In this document: positions 51,071 to 63,128 of the stretch, piece by piece
Layout: each line of letters opens with the position of its first letter
Position numbering within the stretch: position 1 is the stretch's first letter
From: Panorpa germanica
Taxonomy: Eukaryota; Arthropoda; Insecta; Mecoptera; Panorpidae
Direction: 5' to 3'
DNA length: 64,000 bases
Assembly: GCA_963678705.1 (NCBI GenBank)
Contig: OY783213.1
Span: 13,644,451-13,708,450 of the forward strand
Program-made: the position numbers and the translations under genes
Notes under the pieces: model-generated
Seen by the model: only the letters and a program-made list of their open reading frames with translations
What the model was told of the DNA's origin: nothing
Database searches by the model: none

Positions 51071-54000
51071 CTATTTCATATTAGAAAAACCCGGAAACAA
51101 AAACAACTTTTCCCAAAATCCTGATACTTGGCACTCTGAATCGGTTATCCACCATTTCCTCATATCATAACTCTTTCTGGGAGCTTCATCATGAAGCATG
51201 GCACACACCCTGCACCAAAAATAAGTATTGATGAATTCTCCGGTATTTTTCCATTCAAAATAGGAGTTGTATAAATTATCATCCTTGTCCAATTGATGGA
51301 GATATTCTGCCAAATGTCTGGGGCTTGAAAATTGTTTTACATGGAGGAAAGATTGATAAGGGGCAACCCGCCTATAGTCTTCAATAGAAGCCCCCATAGC
51401 AATTGGTAAAATGTCTTGTCTGGAATTTAAGATAAATTTATCATTAATCTCTTGGATATCATTACACACCTTATCTTAGTTTTACCAATTTATGAAGTCA
51501 ATTTCTAATGAGGTTAAAAGGAAAGCCTTATTCCCAGATTCTGTCTAAATTTTCATTTTAATGGGCTTGTGTCCTATGTCTCCTTATATGTTAGGAGATA
51601 TTAACAATTAAAAAAGTCATTTAGTCTCTTTAATTATTAAGGGATTCAACGTTGTACACATTCCAAATGCATGTGGCATCATAACCGCCACCAACCTTAC
51701 AGCTCATAAATCTCTGCTATGTGTATTTATATATCAAAATATCAAATATTATTTACAGCTATTTCAAGGAACAATCAAATTTCAATATTATATCTGTCTC
51801 AGCAGGGTTAAATAAAATAAAAACTTATTTTTCTTTGACTTGGCTTGATTATTTGACTACCAACAGCTAGAAAACATTACCACAGCACTGACCTACTCAA
51901 CAAATAACTGACGTTAAAATGCATTTCACGTCATACAAATATGGCCGACCATTTCTAGCGCTAAAACTACAACTCAAATTTTTAATTAATATGTCTCCGT
52001 CAACATTTAGATATTTAATAAAATAGACACGCCGATACATATTTATTAACATCAATTTCAATCAACAATTGAAAAATCAACCAGTAAAAAATGAGGACAC
52101 AAGCCCATTACTCTCACTAGACTATATTTAACTCACCCCAGTCCATTAACAAAAAACTTCTCAGTTATATAATCCTTACAGTTATTGTTTTCGAAAGATA
52201 AATAAAATTTATAATCCTTTTTTAATAAATTAAAGCATTTCTGTTCCGTTTTTCGTGAACATACAAGTGGTCCACATTTTCCATAAATATCAACATCTAT
52301 ATATCTTTGCAGCGTTTTCACATAATTTATTCTATTATTCGGAGTTTGACAGTGAGAAACAAACCACGCTACTTTCTTAGTTTTATTTGCTGCATAATTT
52401 CTGTTCAATTGTTTGATATGTTTAACTTTTGGATCGTAATATACCCAGTGTTCATACGGCGTTACTATATCGCTGTCACGCCTATACGTAGCTGTCCAGT
52501 TAAATATATTAGGCAGCCTGGCAATATATTGTGTGAAACGAGCGCTCTCTAAATTGTAAATGATCCAAATCTGAAATAAATTTTTTATATGTAAAAAAGG
52601 TTGCATACGTAATTAGGCGCTTATCTGGGTTTCAAACCGTGATACATTCACAGTTTAATCCAAAGAAATAAGTACTCGAGATTATTTTTCTTTTTCCACA
52701 ACAATGTTAACTTAAAACTTGATGGGATGCACTATCAACTGTAAGTATTAAAGGACATACACAGTTATATGTATAATCTCTGTTACATTCTGTTGTATAC
52801 AGATATTGAGATCAATTCAAAGAATTAATTTAGCATTTGAGGTCCTGATAGCCAACTTTATCAATATACGAATGTAGTACAGTTTTATAGGCAGGTGTGT
52901 ATCCGCGGATCATTTTACGCTTAGCGAGAGAGATATACTTCTAGGGCTGGTTCGAGTCCTTGATAATGATTGCGTTCCACACTTACTTGATTTGAAGATT
53001 TAGGATCTCGGTCAAATATAGGAGCCGATGTGTATATCACAGCATCAGCAGATTCATTTTTTCTTGCTAATCTGCATCGCCTTACAGGGCAGTTAGCTAA
53101 AGTATTCGGATTTCTTAGTTCAGCTCGTAAACGTACATTTTTAACTTCTATTGTTTTAAATTTAGTTTTTAAGGGATTGTAATTTGGAGGAATGTACATT
53201 AATTGATTTGTAATCCTATCGGAATTTTCTTCAGATGGAAAAAGCTTTGCAATACGTTTTCCTGTTTGATAATCACGAAGGGCTTTTTTAGGGCGGATTG
53301 AACCTTTTTTCATATACCATGGTTTATGAGTTTTTTTATTGTCAGAAACATTTCTTCGGATCTGAAAATTAATAAAATAAATAAAATTAATAACAAGACA
53401 CTTAGGGGTTGATTAGGAGCTACAGTGTCGGCCATATTTATGTGTTGAATATGCTATCTCTTTTACGCTGTGTTGTATAAAAGAGATTGCAAGTTAGCGG
53501 ACGCGATGTCACATGTCTTGGAATGTTCTATAACGTTGAATCCCTTTTATAATTGAAGTGAAAAAGTGGCTTTTTTAATTCTTAATATCCCTCAAGGAGT
53601 TATTAAAAAGTAATTCGACGTTTGAGGTTCTAGCAACCAACTTTATCAATATATGGTACAGTATTATAGAAATTTAATAAGACATAGTACACAAGCCAAT
53701 TAGCGACTATATTTCTCGCATGTTCCTTGGACTGGTCCTGTCTATGGTCATAGTTTTTACGAAGATCGCTTCTATTTCAAACAAGGACCGTGCATCGTAA
53801 GAATACAGAACTCACTTTATAATATGATTCTTAAATAATAAATTATAATATAATAAATTCGTGCGAAAAGAAAAATTAAGTATTTATTAAGTATATTTAT
53901 ATTTAAGTATTAAGTAGTCACAAGAATGCGACTTGCTTACCTTGACAGTATTCGTCTGGGATTTATCTTTACTTGCAGATGCAGATGTAGATGCTTTTGG

Positions 54001-54541
54001 TAGTTTTGTCGATTCATCTGTATAATTTAATCTTACAATATTATCCATAATATTGAAACTGCCGTTCTTTATCTAGAAACCAATAACAATAGCTTATATA
54101 TGTATATCTTAAACAAAACCTAGAAATATTTAATTTAAAATGGTCTTATCTTGATATTTTAAAAGTTTTTTGTCGTCAAAAAGGAGTTGTCAAAATTTTG
54201 CGTAAAAAGTTAGATTTATTTTAAAAAATCGGCAAATTCGGTCACAAAACGTTGTATATTACGTAATAGTGTTTACGTAACTTAGTTACGGTAAGCGGTT
54301 ATCTTACATTTGATAAAACTGTGCTCTTCTTTATAACCCGCTCTATAGATTCTTCATTTTTCAACTGGTCATTTTCGTTTGCGTAGTTTTTTGCTGTTAA
54401 TTTCAATTGTAACACTGTGTTGTAATTTAGCCAGATATGTCGTTCTCCTATATTATTAACCAGAACTATGAATATTAGAATTATTAGTAACACAAAAAAC
54501 CTTCTAACCGTCATACGGGGTGGAATCATTTTGCTGCCCAA
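51071..54541 (-). CDS. alpha-1,3-fucosyltransferase A (GT10), complete
   Basis: Five exons join in frame: 54541-54308, 54072-53941, 53361-52987, 52570-52137 and 51419-51071 (1524 nt, 507 aa). It is a type II Golgi membrane enzyme: a short cytosolic N-terminus (MGSKMIPPRMTVRR), one membrane anchor (FFVLLIILIFIVLV), and a Ser/Thr/Lys-rich stem that includes an exon not seen in gene B. The GT10 catalytic region carries FNWTATYRRDSDIVTPY, NKTKKVAWFVSHC and the GDP-fucose-binding signature FYLSFENNNCKDYITEKFF. The enzyme transfers fucose from GDP-fucose to GlcNAc in N-glycans; insect members include core alpha-1,3 fucosylation (anti-HRP epitope) enzymes, but substrate cannot be assigned here. The C-terminus is Cys-containing and ends PGFSNMK. 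Confidence 0.95.
51560..52109 (+). mobile_element. family A element, copy in a fucosyltransferase A intron
   Basis: It has AATGGGCTTGTGTCCT at the left and AGGACACAAGCCCATT at the right. It lacks about 90 bp just inside the left end compared with 8944-9582 (from taatttctataaaag to the octamer atgttagg). It lies between the last two exons of gene A. Confidence 0.85.
52827..52900 (-). mobile_element. strongly diverged family A end fragment
   Basis: The run tttagcatttgaggtcctga, caactttatcaatata and tacagttttata matches 23095-23150 with many changes. The terminus is lost. Confidence 0.4.
53530..53701 (-). mobile_element. family A left-end fragment, diverged, in a gene A intron
   Basis: It is collinear with the reverse of 8944-9115 (taacgttgaatccctttt, gttattaaaaagtaatt, tttgaggttctagcaac) and ends near acaagccaatt. 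It is older than the full copies judging by substitutions, and sits between exons 2 and 3 of fucosyltransferase A. Confidence 0.65.
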
Positions 54542-54919
54542 ATTTATTATTTGATCTTCTTGGAGAATTATGTATTATCACAGTTTATTAAAGATGAAGT
54601 AACTAAACTTTATAGTTGATAATATATCTTAAGATAATAATAAGAAAACGCTCAAAAAAGAGGAAACTTTTTGATAATATTTAAAACTAATTATCTGTAT
54701 TTTATTTGACAATATGTAAATACAATTAAACGAATTAAATATAATACGTTATCTTAAATATCAAGAACATTTTGTTTCATTCTCTCGAAAAATGCAAGGC
54801 TACTAAGATCGTTCGTTTGATTCGTTGTTTTTGCTTTCATGATAACTCGCAGAATTTTTTGTGTATTGATTAAGAAATACCAATAAATTCAAAGTAGTAA
54901 ATTCAATGTAATATTCTAC
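54542..54919. other. spacer between fucosyltransferases A and B
   Basis: The start of gene A and the stop of gene B are only 378 bp apart, so the promoter of A must lie here. AT-rich; no distinct motif was picked out. Confidence 0.5.
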
Positions 54920-57900
54920 TTAAACGAAGTGGGGAAACGAGCTTTTTCTCCACGATAAAGTAGTACAAATTCCTGTGCCATTCCACCATTGGTTAACATT
55001 ATTGTAACTTCTGAACGGTTTATCTTCATCATGGAGCAAGGCGCAGACTCTGCACCAGAAATGTGTGTTTATAAATTCTCCTGTGCCTTTCCAGCGAAAG
55101 TAAGAGTTGTATAATTCATCGTCCTTATCTAACCGATGAAGATATTCCGCCAATTGTTTGGGACCTTTAAATTCATCTACATGGATATACGACTTGTATG
55201 GAGCTACCCGTTCGTAGTCTTCGACACGGCCTCCCATAACAACAGGTAAAATATTTCGCCTGTAAGTCGTGATAAATTAACAATTATGTGGAGAAAGGAA
55301 AGTGAACCTTATTAGTTATTAATATAGACACCAATTTTGTAACTGCCCTACAAACAATTTGTCGTATCTTAGTAATCTCGTATCAGATGCCGGTGTTTGG
55401 GAGGGCATATTATCTCTTACCACTACATAGACCATTTATATGTATTATAATCCACAAAACAAATAATAAAAGGGATGTGATTTATTTATACGATTTCAAG
55501 AATATCAGTTTCGTGTTAACCGAACATTTACGAAGATTCAATATATGCAAGATGGGTGCAACTTATTTTTGATGTGAAGATCTCTGTCAATCTCTGTAAT
55601 ATTATGTATAAGTCAATCGCATATAAAGGCATATGCATATAAGTCGTTATTGCTCGTGTTCTACTCGTGTATGGTCGTTTGGAGGTGTGGTTATGTTGAA
55701 ATCTGAGTAGAGGTGGTAGTACCACGACTTGCACCTCGGCAAACATCGTTTGGAAAGTATTAGGAAAGCAATCAGAGGGGGTTCGGAGCGTTCCGGCCGG
55801 TGCAGATATGCTGTCCAAAGCTTCATGTAATGTCACAGTAATGTCTAATAGGATTCCAATCACCATTCAGAGTGATACGATTCGCATCTAATTGAATTCC
55901 GATCAAAATTGTTTGTAGGGTCCTTAGCTGGATCCATGGACTAACCTGGCTAATGGACACCAGTTAAACAGTTACAAACTGGAGGTCCCATAAGACCACT
56001 ACTACACAGGCCTGAATTTGCCTCCACAAGAGCGGGGCCCTCACGATAGAGATAAAAAGAAATATTCAAATTTCGACGGTCAACAACTTTTCCGTCTTTT
56101 TTCGCATTTTAAACTAATTAGGGGCCTCTGCTCCTTCGTGGCCACAGTGCCTCTAGACCTTCAAGTCTGGCACTGCCCCTACACTTACCCAAGAGCTGTG
56201 ACAAATAACTTTTCAGTTATGTAATTTCTACAATTAGAGTTTTCGAACGCTAAATAAAACTTATAGGTCTTGTCCAACATATCTAAACATTCAGTTTCTC
56301 TCGAACGAGGACAAATCAGCTTTCCACATTTTCCATAAACATGAACTTCTATAAATTTCCTAAGTTCCTTGACGTAATCCATTCTTTTATTAGTTGCACT
56401 GCAATTGGAGACGAACCAAGCAACTTTCTTTGTTTTATTTTTGGCAAAATTTTGCTCCAATTTATCAAGTTGTTTAATATTGGGATCGTAATATTGCCAA
56501 TATCCATACGGTGCTACTATATCGCTGTCATGACGATAGGTTGCTGTCCAGTTGAACAAAGAAGGGAAAGACATGTCACGAGTATGAAAAGGACATTCTT
56601 GGTAATACATGATCCATATCTGAAAGTGATTTATTTTTTAAATGAATATGCAAAGTAAAAATCTATTTATACAGGGTGCGGCAGCATAACTTTCTTTTTT
56701 AAAAAGCGCGCTATTCAGTCGGTTGATGTCGTAGCGGAGTGCTAGCGGTCTCGTTCGAGAAACGGGACAATGAAGTTTTGTCCCGACACTATTTTTAGGT
56801 CTATTTTTCGAGCGGATGTGTTATAAATATGTCATTTCATCTAATTGGTCGTTTTAAAATGAACTTCTTACATTGAAAGAAACTTTCAGTGTCAATGTGT
56901 ACGTTGGGTTGCTGCGAATCAGGCGCAAATGTAATAAGAGTAATATTTTGAATCAAAAACAATAATTTAAGTGCGTAAAGATGTGCCTATGTTAAATTAC
57001 GCGCAAATTGCTTTTAAAATAAATTATAACTGACATCCGTCAAATGTCAAATAGGAAAAAAATCATGACATTAACAGAAATACTTAAAAACAAACATAAC
57101 GAACACTAAATATCACTGACCTGGTGGGAGAGTCTAGGAGTATTAGGTAAATTGTATTCATTTTTAAATACAATAGCGTCCACAGATGAAAAATACTGTT
57201 TGTAAAATTGCAGTTTACATCTATTAACTGGGCAGTCAACGAACTCGTCTTTCAAGTCAGCCGGCTTCAATTTCGTGCGTCCGTCAAACAGTAAAATGTC
57301 TTTGTAGTTATCGTCGGCAGGGTTGTAGCTGGGAGGGATGAACATCAACTGGTTATGAATTCTCATTGACATCTCTTCTAGAGGATAAATCCTTGCAGTT
57401 CTTTTACCTGTTTCCTTAATTGGAAATATGGTTCCTCCTTTCATATACCATGGCCTTAATGATGCATTATGTAAAGCGGTTTCGGCTTTAAATGCTTGTG
57501 AGACCTGAAATCGAAGTTTATTCTAGTTTTAAAATAAATCAGACTTAATCTTACAGTTAGTAGCAGACTTATTCCTCTTGAGGTGAAACATTACTTCATG
57601 GTTATATAGTTAGATGTAGGTGGCAACAGTGTACTAAAATGATAATCGATTTACAAATTTGTACTAGTACTACATGTTTTCAAATCTAAAAACGTTAATA
57701 AGGATTGAGCTATTTAATCCATATAAACTTTAGGAGTCAAATAAATGTTCAAGTTTTGTTATATTATACATATATAAGCAATTTTCTCGCACTATCAACT
57801 ACTGCTGCCACCTATTGATTGTTAGTTTAACGAGATTATGTATGTAGTGGTATGAGTGGTATCGACTATCATAGTTTGAAATTCGTGAATATATTATTGA

Positions 57901-58555
57901 TATATTTTAAAAAAAGTTTTAGTTAAACATTTTGATATTTAAGAAATATAAAACTTCTTAACTGTAGTCTACACATCATAATAGTTACGTACACAATGTT
58001 ACCTAAAGTACAACGTCTTGTAACCCATTTTCCCATTAATATAAACAAAAATTTCTTAAGTAGTCCTCAGAAAATTTAAGAATTAAATTGTAATGAAGTA
58101 TCCTTATGTAAAAGCTTTTAGATTAAATATTACTAGGTTTCACTTTGTAAAATATTACATCATTTTTAGGTACAATCCCTGTGTGTGTTTAACGGGATAG
58201 TACGACTAAAATTCGCCTAGTTCTAATTAATAGCAAAGCAAGTTTAGAGGTCTCTAACCCGGGAAATTGTTACTCTTTAAGGCTGGTTTCTAAATTTAAT
58301 TATTTATGTTAAACTTACATTTAAGTCAATTCCATTGTCTGTCTTGTTGCCATCTTCATTAATTATTTTCATCGTCAAAGTACTTTCAAACATATTTAAT
58401 TCATCTTGGTTGGAATCATTTCTTATAGTTGAATACATTTTACTAAGTTTATATAATATATCCTTGTGTAACATATTTGTAATTATTACCACCATCATTA
58501 TACATAATGTTATAAACAAAAAATATAATCTTGGTAATGTAAATTGCACAATCAT
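54920..58555 (-). CDS. alpha-1,3-fucosyltransferase B (GT10), complete, with altered signature
   Basis: Four exons join in frame: 58555-58319, 57504-57121, 56619-56189 and 55259-54920 (1392 nt, 463 aa). The N-terminal anchor (LYFLFITLCIMMVVIITNML) gives type II Golgi topology, followed by a short stem. Catalytic landmarks are RPWYMKGGTIFP, FNWTATYRHDSDIVAPYGYW, NKTKKVAWFVSNC and FYLAFENSNCRNYITEKLF. The usual CKDYITEKFFVNGL reads CRNYITEKLFVTAL here. The normally conserved Asp before YITEK is therefore Asn, so activity or donor binding may differ. Introns match gene A from the RPWYM/KPWYM exon onward; gene A has one more stem exon. The last intron contains a family C element. Confidence 0.94.
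55346..55920 (+). mobile_element. family C element, long copy (575 bp) in a gene B intron
   Basis: It begins CCCTACAAACAATTTG and ends CAAAATTGTTTGTAGGG, a near-perfect 17-bp inverted repeat. It shares its outer 40 bp and the right-hand 200 bp with 11381-11681 and has about 275 extra bases in the middle (55410-55705). The minus-strand frame at 55528-55866 derives from this sequence and has no known domain. Confidence 0.85.
56669..56950 (+). mobile_element. Tc1/mariner-like terminal fragment
   Basis: The segment begins tacagggtgcggcagcataa followed by ctttcttttttaaaaagcgc. A tacagggtg-type terminus next to TA with GC-rich subterminal sequence is typical of insect Tc1-like ends. The second half is protein-poor and the other terminus was not found. 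It lies in the intron between exons 2 and 3 of gene B. Confidence 0.5.
57790..57855. repeat. dispersed repeat shared with 1764-1825
   Basis: The run caactactgctgccaccta, then ttgattgttagtttaacg and gattatgtatg is about 90% identical to 1764-1825. The element type is unknown; no end structure was recognised. Confidence 0.6.
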
Positions 58556-59149
58556 ATTGTTAATGTCGATATATAACTTTCAACAATTAACAATTTGATT
58601 TTATTTAAAGCACAATCTATTTTCATTTTAATGTCATACAAAATGTTATTTCTTATTAGTATTACAATAGGTTACTGTAATTGCATACTAATCAGGCGCT
58701 GCAATACAACTATAATTATAAAAAAGAATATATTCTATTTAAGCCAAAGCCCACCAAAGCCCGTATACATTTTACATTCTGATCAATTCTGATTGATTCT
58801 GATGAATTTTAGTTGTCAAGAGTTTTGTTTTTACTTTCTTCGTTATGATAACTCCTGCGATAATTTGTTTTGAAAACAAAATTTCAATAATACGCTGGTG
58901 AACTTATTTTTTAGGTTACCTTTTTTAAGTTTTTGTTTTAATAAAGGTTAATATATGTATATTGTTTCAATATTTAAAAGTTGTGGGAGTTGAATTTCAG
59001 TTTTGACGAAAGTTTTATCTCTGACGTCACAGAAGAAATCAGTAATCGAGATTATATTTTTCTTTTTTACAACCATCGTGATATAGAACTTGACGGGATA
59101 CACAAATTAACTGTTGTTTAACTAAATAAATGACGTGTCACATATTTCT
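58556..59149. other. upstream flank of fucosyltransferase B
   Basis: AT-rich. Promoter sequence for gene B should be here. No coding signal. Confidence 0.4.
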
Positions 59150-59323
59150 AAACGTCGGATCGCCTTAATAATTAAAGTGAAAAAATGACTATTTTAATTG
59201 TTAATATCTCCTAAAATATAGCGAGTTATTATAAAATAGTTGGAGATTTAAGGTTTCGGTATTCAAATTTAGCAATATATAGTACAGTTTTATAAAAATT
59301 AAGTCATGGTTCACAAGCCATTA
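59150..59323 (-). mobile_element. family A left-end fragment, diverged
   Basis: It is collinear with the reverse of 8944-9115 (taataattaaagtgaaaaaa, ttaatatctcctaaaatata, tacagttttataaaaattaa) and ends tcacaagccatt, a variant of the family terminus. Confidence 0.6.
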
Positions 59324-61021
59324 AATACACAAGGAAAAATTAAATAAATTAAAAAAAAAACGAATCTAGATTTTTTAAATAATTAAAAATGAAACACAAA
59401 ATTCTATTTACAAATATGAGTGTATTTCAATTTTTTTCTTCTGTTTTTCAAATATTCATATATACATTTTACACATAAATACTTTATTTAATTTAATTAT
59501 AACGATTAATCAATATTTAACAGTTAATCATTTTCTTATATTACAATAATGAAAAATATAAATAAATAACTAGATGGTTAACCCAAAGATGGAATGTGCG
59601 TCCCAAAACCAGTGAAGTTTTAATTGATTTACTTAAATTAGGAATGTTATAGTGCTATGATCTGGAATCGTATAAATATTCAATCGAATTTTGTAATAAT
59701 ACATTTATTTATCACAAACCTAAATATTAATATAGAAACAAAGAAATATAAAAAAAGATGATGAATCGGTGGGATAATACAAGCGGTACATACCAGCTCT
59801 TCCTTCATGTTATATGAACCCATTGCTTTTAAATTTTAATATAACACAAAAATATTGCAATAGAAAAAAGGTTTGCGTCTATGCTATATCTGACAAAATA
59901 ATTTAAGTATTATTGCAACCTAATCATTTTAGGTATAATTTGATGTTTTATCCCTAAATGTAACTTTCAACTTGTAAAATCATTTATCATTCCTTATTAA
60001 TATACTTTCTTTAATAATTTAATTAATATACTTTCTTTTACTTCTTTATATTTCACAAGTTGTAATATATTTAAGGTTAAAACATAAAATTAAAACTTAA
60101 ACTCAGTTGCTAGAACTTGCTAGAGCATTTTGTCATAACTATTGTTAACTACAACGGTAACTATCTATTAGTATTTGCATGTTTTAAAACCATATCACAG
60201 AGTAAACAAAAAGTCACATTTGATATAAATTTTTGAAAAATAAAATCTTTGTAATTTAATGTATTTAGTTCAAGTTTTTAGCAATAGATGGCATTATTAT
60301 AATAAATATACTTAAATACTTTGTCTAATATCTATTGCAAGACAAAGATAGTTTTCAAATTTTAAAATTCATATACCATTGTTATTTGTTATTAATTATT
60401 TTAAATAAACTAGATTTAATTCATTTTAACTAACTATATATGGATTCTTAACAAAATAACTGGGATTATTGCATAATAAATTACATATATACTAATTTTA
60501 ATTATAGATTTGTACAAAATATTTATAATTTTAAATGACTAGAATGATCTTATTAACAATGATGACTAAACATAATATTGCTCGGCGAATATGACCATAG
60601 TATTTGTATCGCCATAAAATAATAATAAAATATATTTTTTTTACTGACCAGTAAACGCAAGTTATATAGCCTTTACGTCTAACTTTAAATCTTACGTAAA
60701 TGCTATATTTATGTTTACAGTTAAATTAATTATATTTAATATTTTAAGTACATGTGTTATTTGCCTTTTTAATAATTTTATAGTTATTTTGAATTCAGTT
60801 TAATTTAGAATAGGAAGAATTATTTAAGTAATACATATAATAAATGCTGATTTAGAATAAATGATCTAGTACTTAAGTATCTTAATTAAGGAATAATAAT
60901 GTGTGCACAATTGTATTGCCAGTAATATTAATACAGTCTTAACAAATTGATTTTCATCTAAGACCCAAAGTCGAACGTGAAGGAAGTAAGTAAATAATTA
61001 AAAAGTAATACTAATAAAATA
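59324..61021. other. very AT-rich gene-poor stretch
   Basis: Near 59785-59818 the minus strand has ATGGGTTCATATAACATG, then aaggaagagctg followed by a good donor (gtatgt), which could be a short exon (MGSYNMKEEL). It has no partner in a compatible phase that I could find. The rest is low-complexity A/T. Confidence 0.25.
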
Positions 61022-61157
61022 TAATACTAACTTAATGAAGTCACGGGTTATGAACACCAGGCTGCTCTCTGCATTTAGCAAGGAATAGTACACAGATGCA
61101 TGGACCTTCAACACCATAAACAGAGACAAGATGTTGATGGTTGTGACAGGATTAATA
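61022..61157 (-). other. exon-like segment, unassigned hydrophobic peptide
   Basis: Between a plausible acceptor (ttacttaaag before 61157) and a donor-like gttagt near 61022, the minus strand encodes SALSYINPVTTINILSLFMV, then LKVHASVYYSLLNAESSLVF and ITRDFI. Codon use and G+C are exon-like against an AT-rich background, and the first half could be a membrane segment. No family was recognised. It may belong to a gene between fucosyltransferases B and C. Confidence 0.3.
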
Positions 61158-61559
61158 TAAGACAACGCCGACTTTAAGTAAAGTGAAATTAAAAAGACAA
61201 TCACAATTAGTAAATTACTTATATCTTTTCAATTTTAATAAACAAAAAGGAAAGATAAAGAAAATAACGTTTATATTTTAGTAAGATTAAAGGATAAGGG
61301 TTGCTGATCGAGACTGAAATTTATTGGATATTCTTGAGAAGTGGGAGAGATTTTCCTCGAAAGGTTTCTGAAGTTAAGATAGAAAATCGCCACTCGTAAA
61401 AACTTAAATTATGATTAATTTTTCATGGGTTACAATTAGTTTTAAATTACTCAAATTTCGAGAATTTTCAAGAAAGAGACAATATAAACCAAAATTAGGA
61501 TCTGCTACTTTGACATGACTAACACTGACTAGCTATATTGAAGTCCTGTCAATTATTAA

Positions 61560-61805
61560 GGCGGCTGTACACTAGAGACCCGACAGTTTTGTCTTTGTCA
61601 TAGAAAAATGTAGATAATACTAGTCTTATAGCTTGTGACAGACTAACAAGTGTGAAACTAGCACTGCAAAACAATTTCTATATAGGAGGAAAAAATCATC
61701 CTTGGAATTAGGTTGTTGTAAGCTAACAACTGTGAAACTTGCATTGCTAGACAATTTTCTACCTAAGTATACGATCAAGACAGTCATGTCTCTAATGTGA
61801 GGTCA
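61560..61805. mobile_element. possible small TIR element
   Basis: The left side, ggcggctgtacactagagac, and the right side, gtctctaatgtgaggtc, are imperfect inverted repeats. Inside, two similar halves (ttgtgacagactaacaagtg / ttgtaagctaacaactgtg) recur. The flank reads attaa-ggcgg. No coding capacity. The tentative call rests on the end symmetry alone. Confidence 0.35.
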
Positions 61806-62350
61806 ACCTTACCTATACATAACATAATATAATCTTTAAAACCATTTTGTGCTTAGAATATTTCAAGATATTTAAAACTATCGTTTGTGTCGCTCAGAAG
61901 CCTATACGAAGAAGTCCAAAAAAAATCTAGAAAATTAATGTTTTTACATTAGAGAACTTAATTATATTCAGGAGCTATAAAAAGAAGGTGTAAATCCTAT
62001 AATATAATAAAAATAATAAGTAAATCCTTTAATATCAAAATATGAACTCAACCGTATTGGTTTTTAAGCGTCTTATTTATAGCACATATTCTTTAAATAC
62101 CATAATTGAACAACAATAAAATAAAGGTACAAAATATATTGCGCGTTTATTACTTTTTGTGTTCAAAGAACATCTATAGCTTTTAAATCAAAAACTTTTA
62201 AATAAGCTACGTTCCCCTCGCCTTTGAAATTTAAATCTGGAAATCAATTACTTTAAAATTAAGTTTGTTCGAATTACTTTTTTTGCAGTGTATTTTTAGT
62301 ATAATATATACAGAAGACAGGGGTATCAAACTGGTAATTGACTGGTCAAT

Positions 62351-62638
62351 TTACATGAAATATAAAGAATAAATCATGAAACAGAGAGATGGTTTCCGAA
62401 CCCTGGTGTATGTTAAAATGTAGAGCAACAGTCCGTTGTTAAGAAAAGTCATTACATTTGTAAAACGAAAGACATAGAGTCTACATCTTTGTGGAGACAT
62501 CTTTAACAACACGTCTTCCACAAATGTGAATTCACGTAAGGCGACTAGTCTATAAAAAAAAAGATTTTCTATTAAATCTGTAGTAAATTCAAAAGTGTCT
62601 AAATCGTAAAATAGATTTTGAAGATCGGTGGGAAACAT
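62351..62638 (-). other. open frame of unknown nature, 95 codons
   Basis: The frame includes RLVALREFTFVEDVLLKMSP and LYVFRFTNVMTFLNNGLLLY. A possible acceptor (tttttttatag) lies before RLVALREF at about 62548. It might be an exon, but no domain is recognisable and its start is in low-complexity sequence. Confidence 0.2.
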
Positions 62639-63128
62639 GCGTTTGCATTAGTTTTTTTTGCTGTTTTATCATATCCCGATACTTAACAAAAGTGTTCACA
62701 ATGTCGGTGCCTCGGTACGGTGAAGCCAGTCGTAACCCGAAATCTTTTGGCTAATATAGCAGGTGTTCTGTAGAAGTAAATCGAACAAACCTATTCTCAT
62801 ATTTCTCCCTAAACTAACGCGTATAATTTCCATGTGTGCGTAAGAATAAATAATGTGTGTGTGTATTCCTCTACCAAATAGATACTCTAAATGTATTAGT
62901 TCTAGTGGTTTGATAATGCTATACTTTTAAATAAAAATTTCCAAATTAATTAGTTTTATATGAAGTTGTTAAGAAAACTAGTGCCATCTTTGAATATATC
63001 ACTGTACCTAAATACTTCATAATCACTATTAAACTTTTCTTGACACCACTAAATAGTTTTTACTACTAACTTCACTTATGTTTCCTACTTTACAAATAAT
63101 ATTTGCAGCACTATTTTTATTAAAACTT

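Noticed and set aside
59785-61157. Joining the MGSYNMKEEL segment to the 61022-61157 segment as one gene
   Set aside because: The phases at the visible donor and acceptor lead to stops, so the join is not supported.
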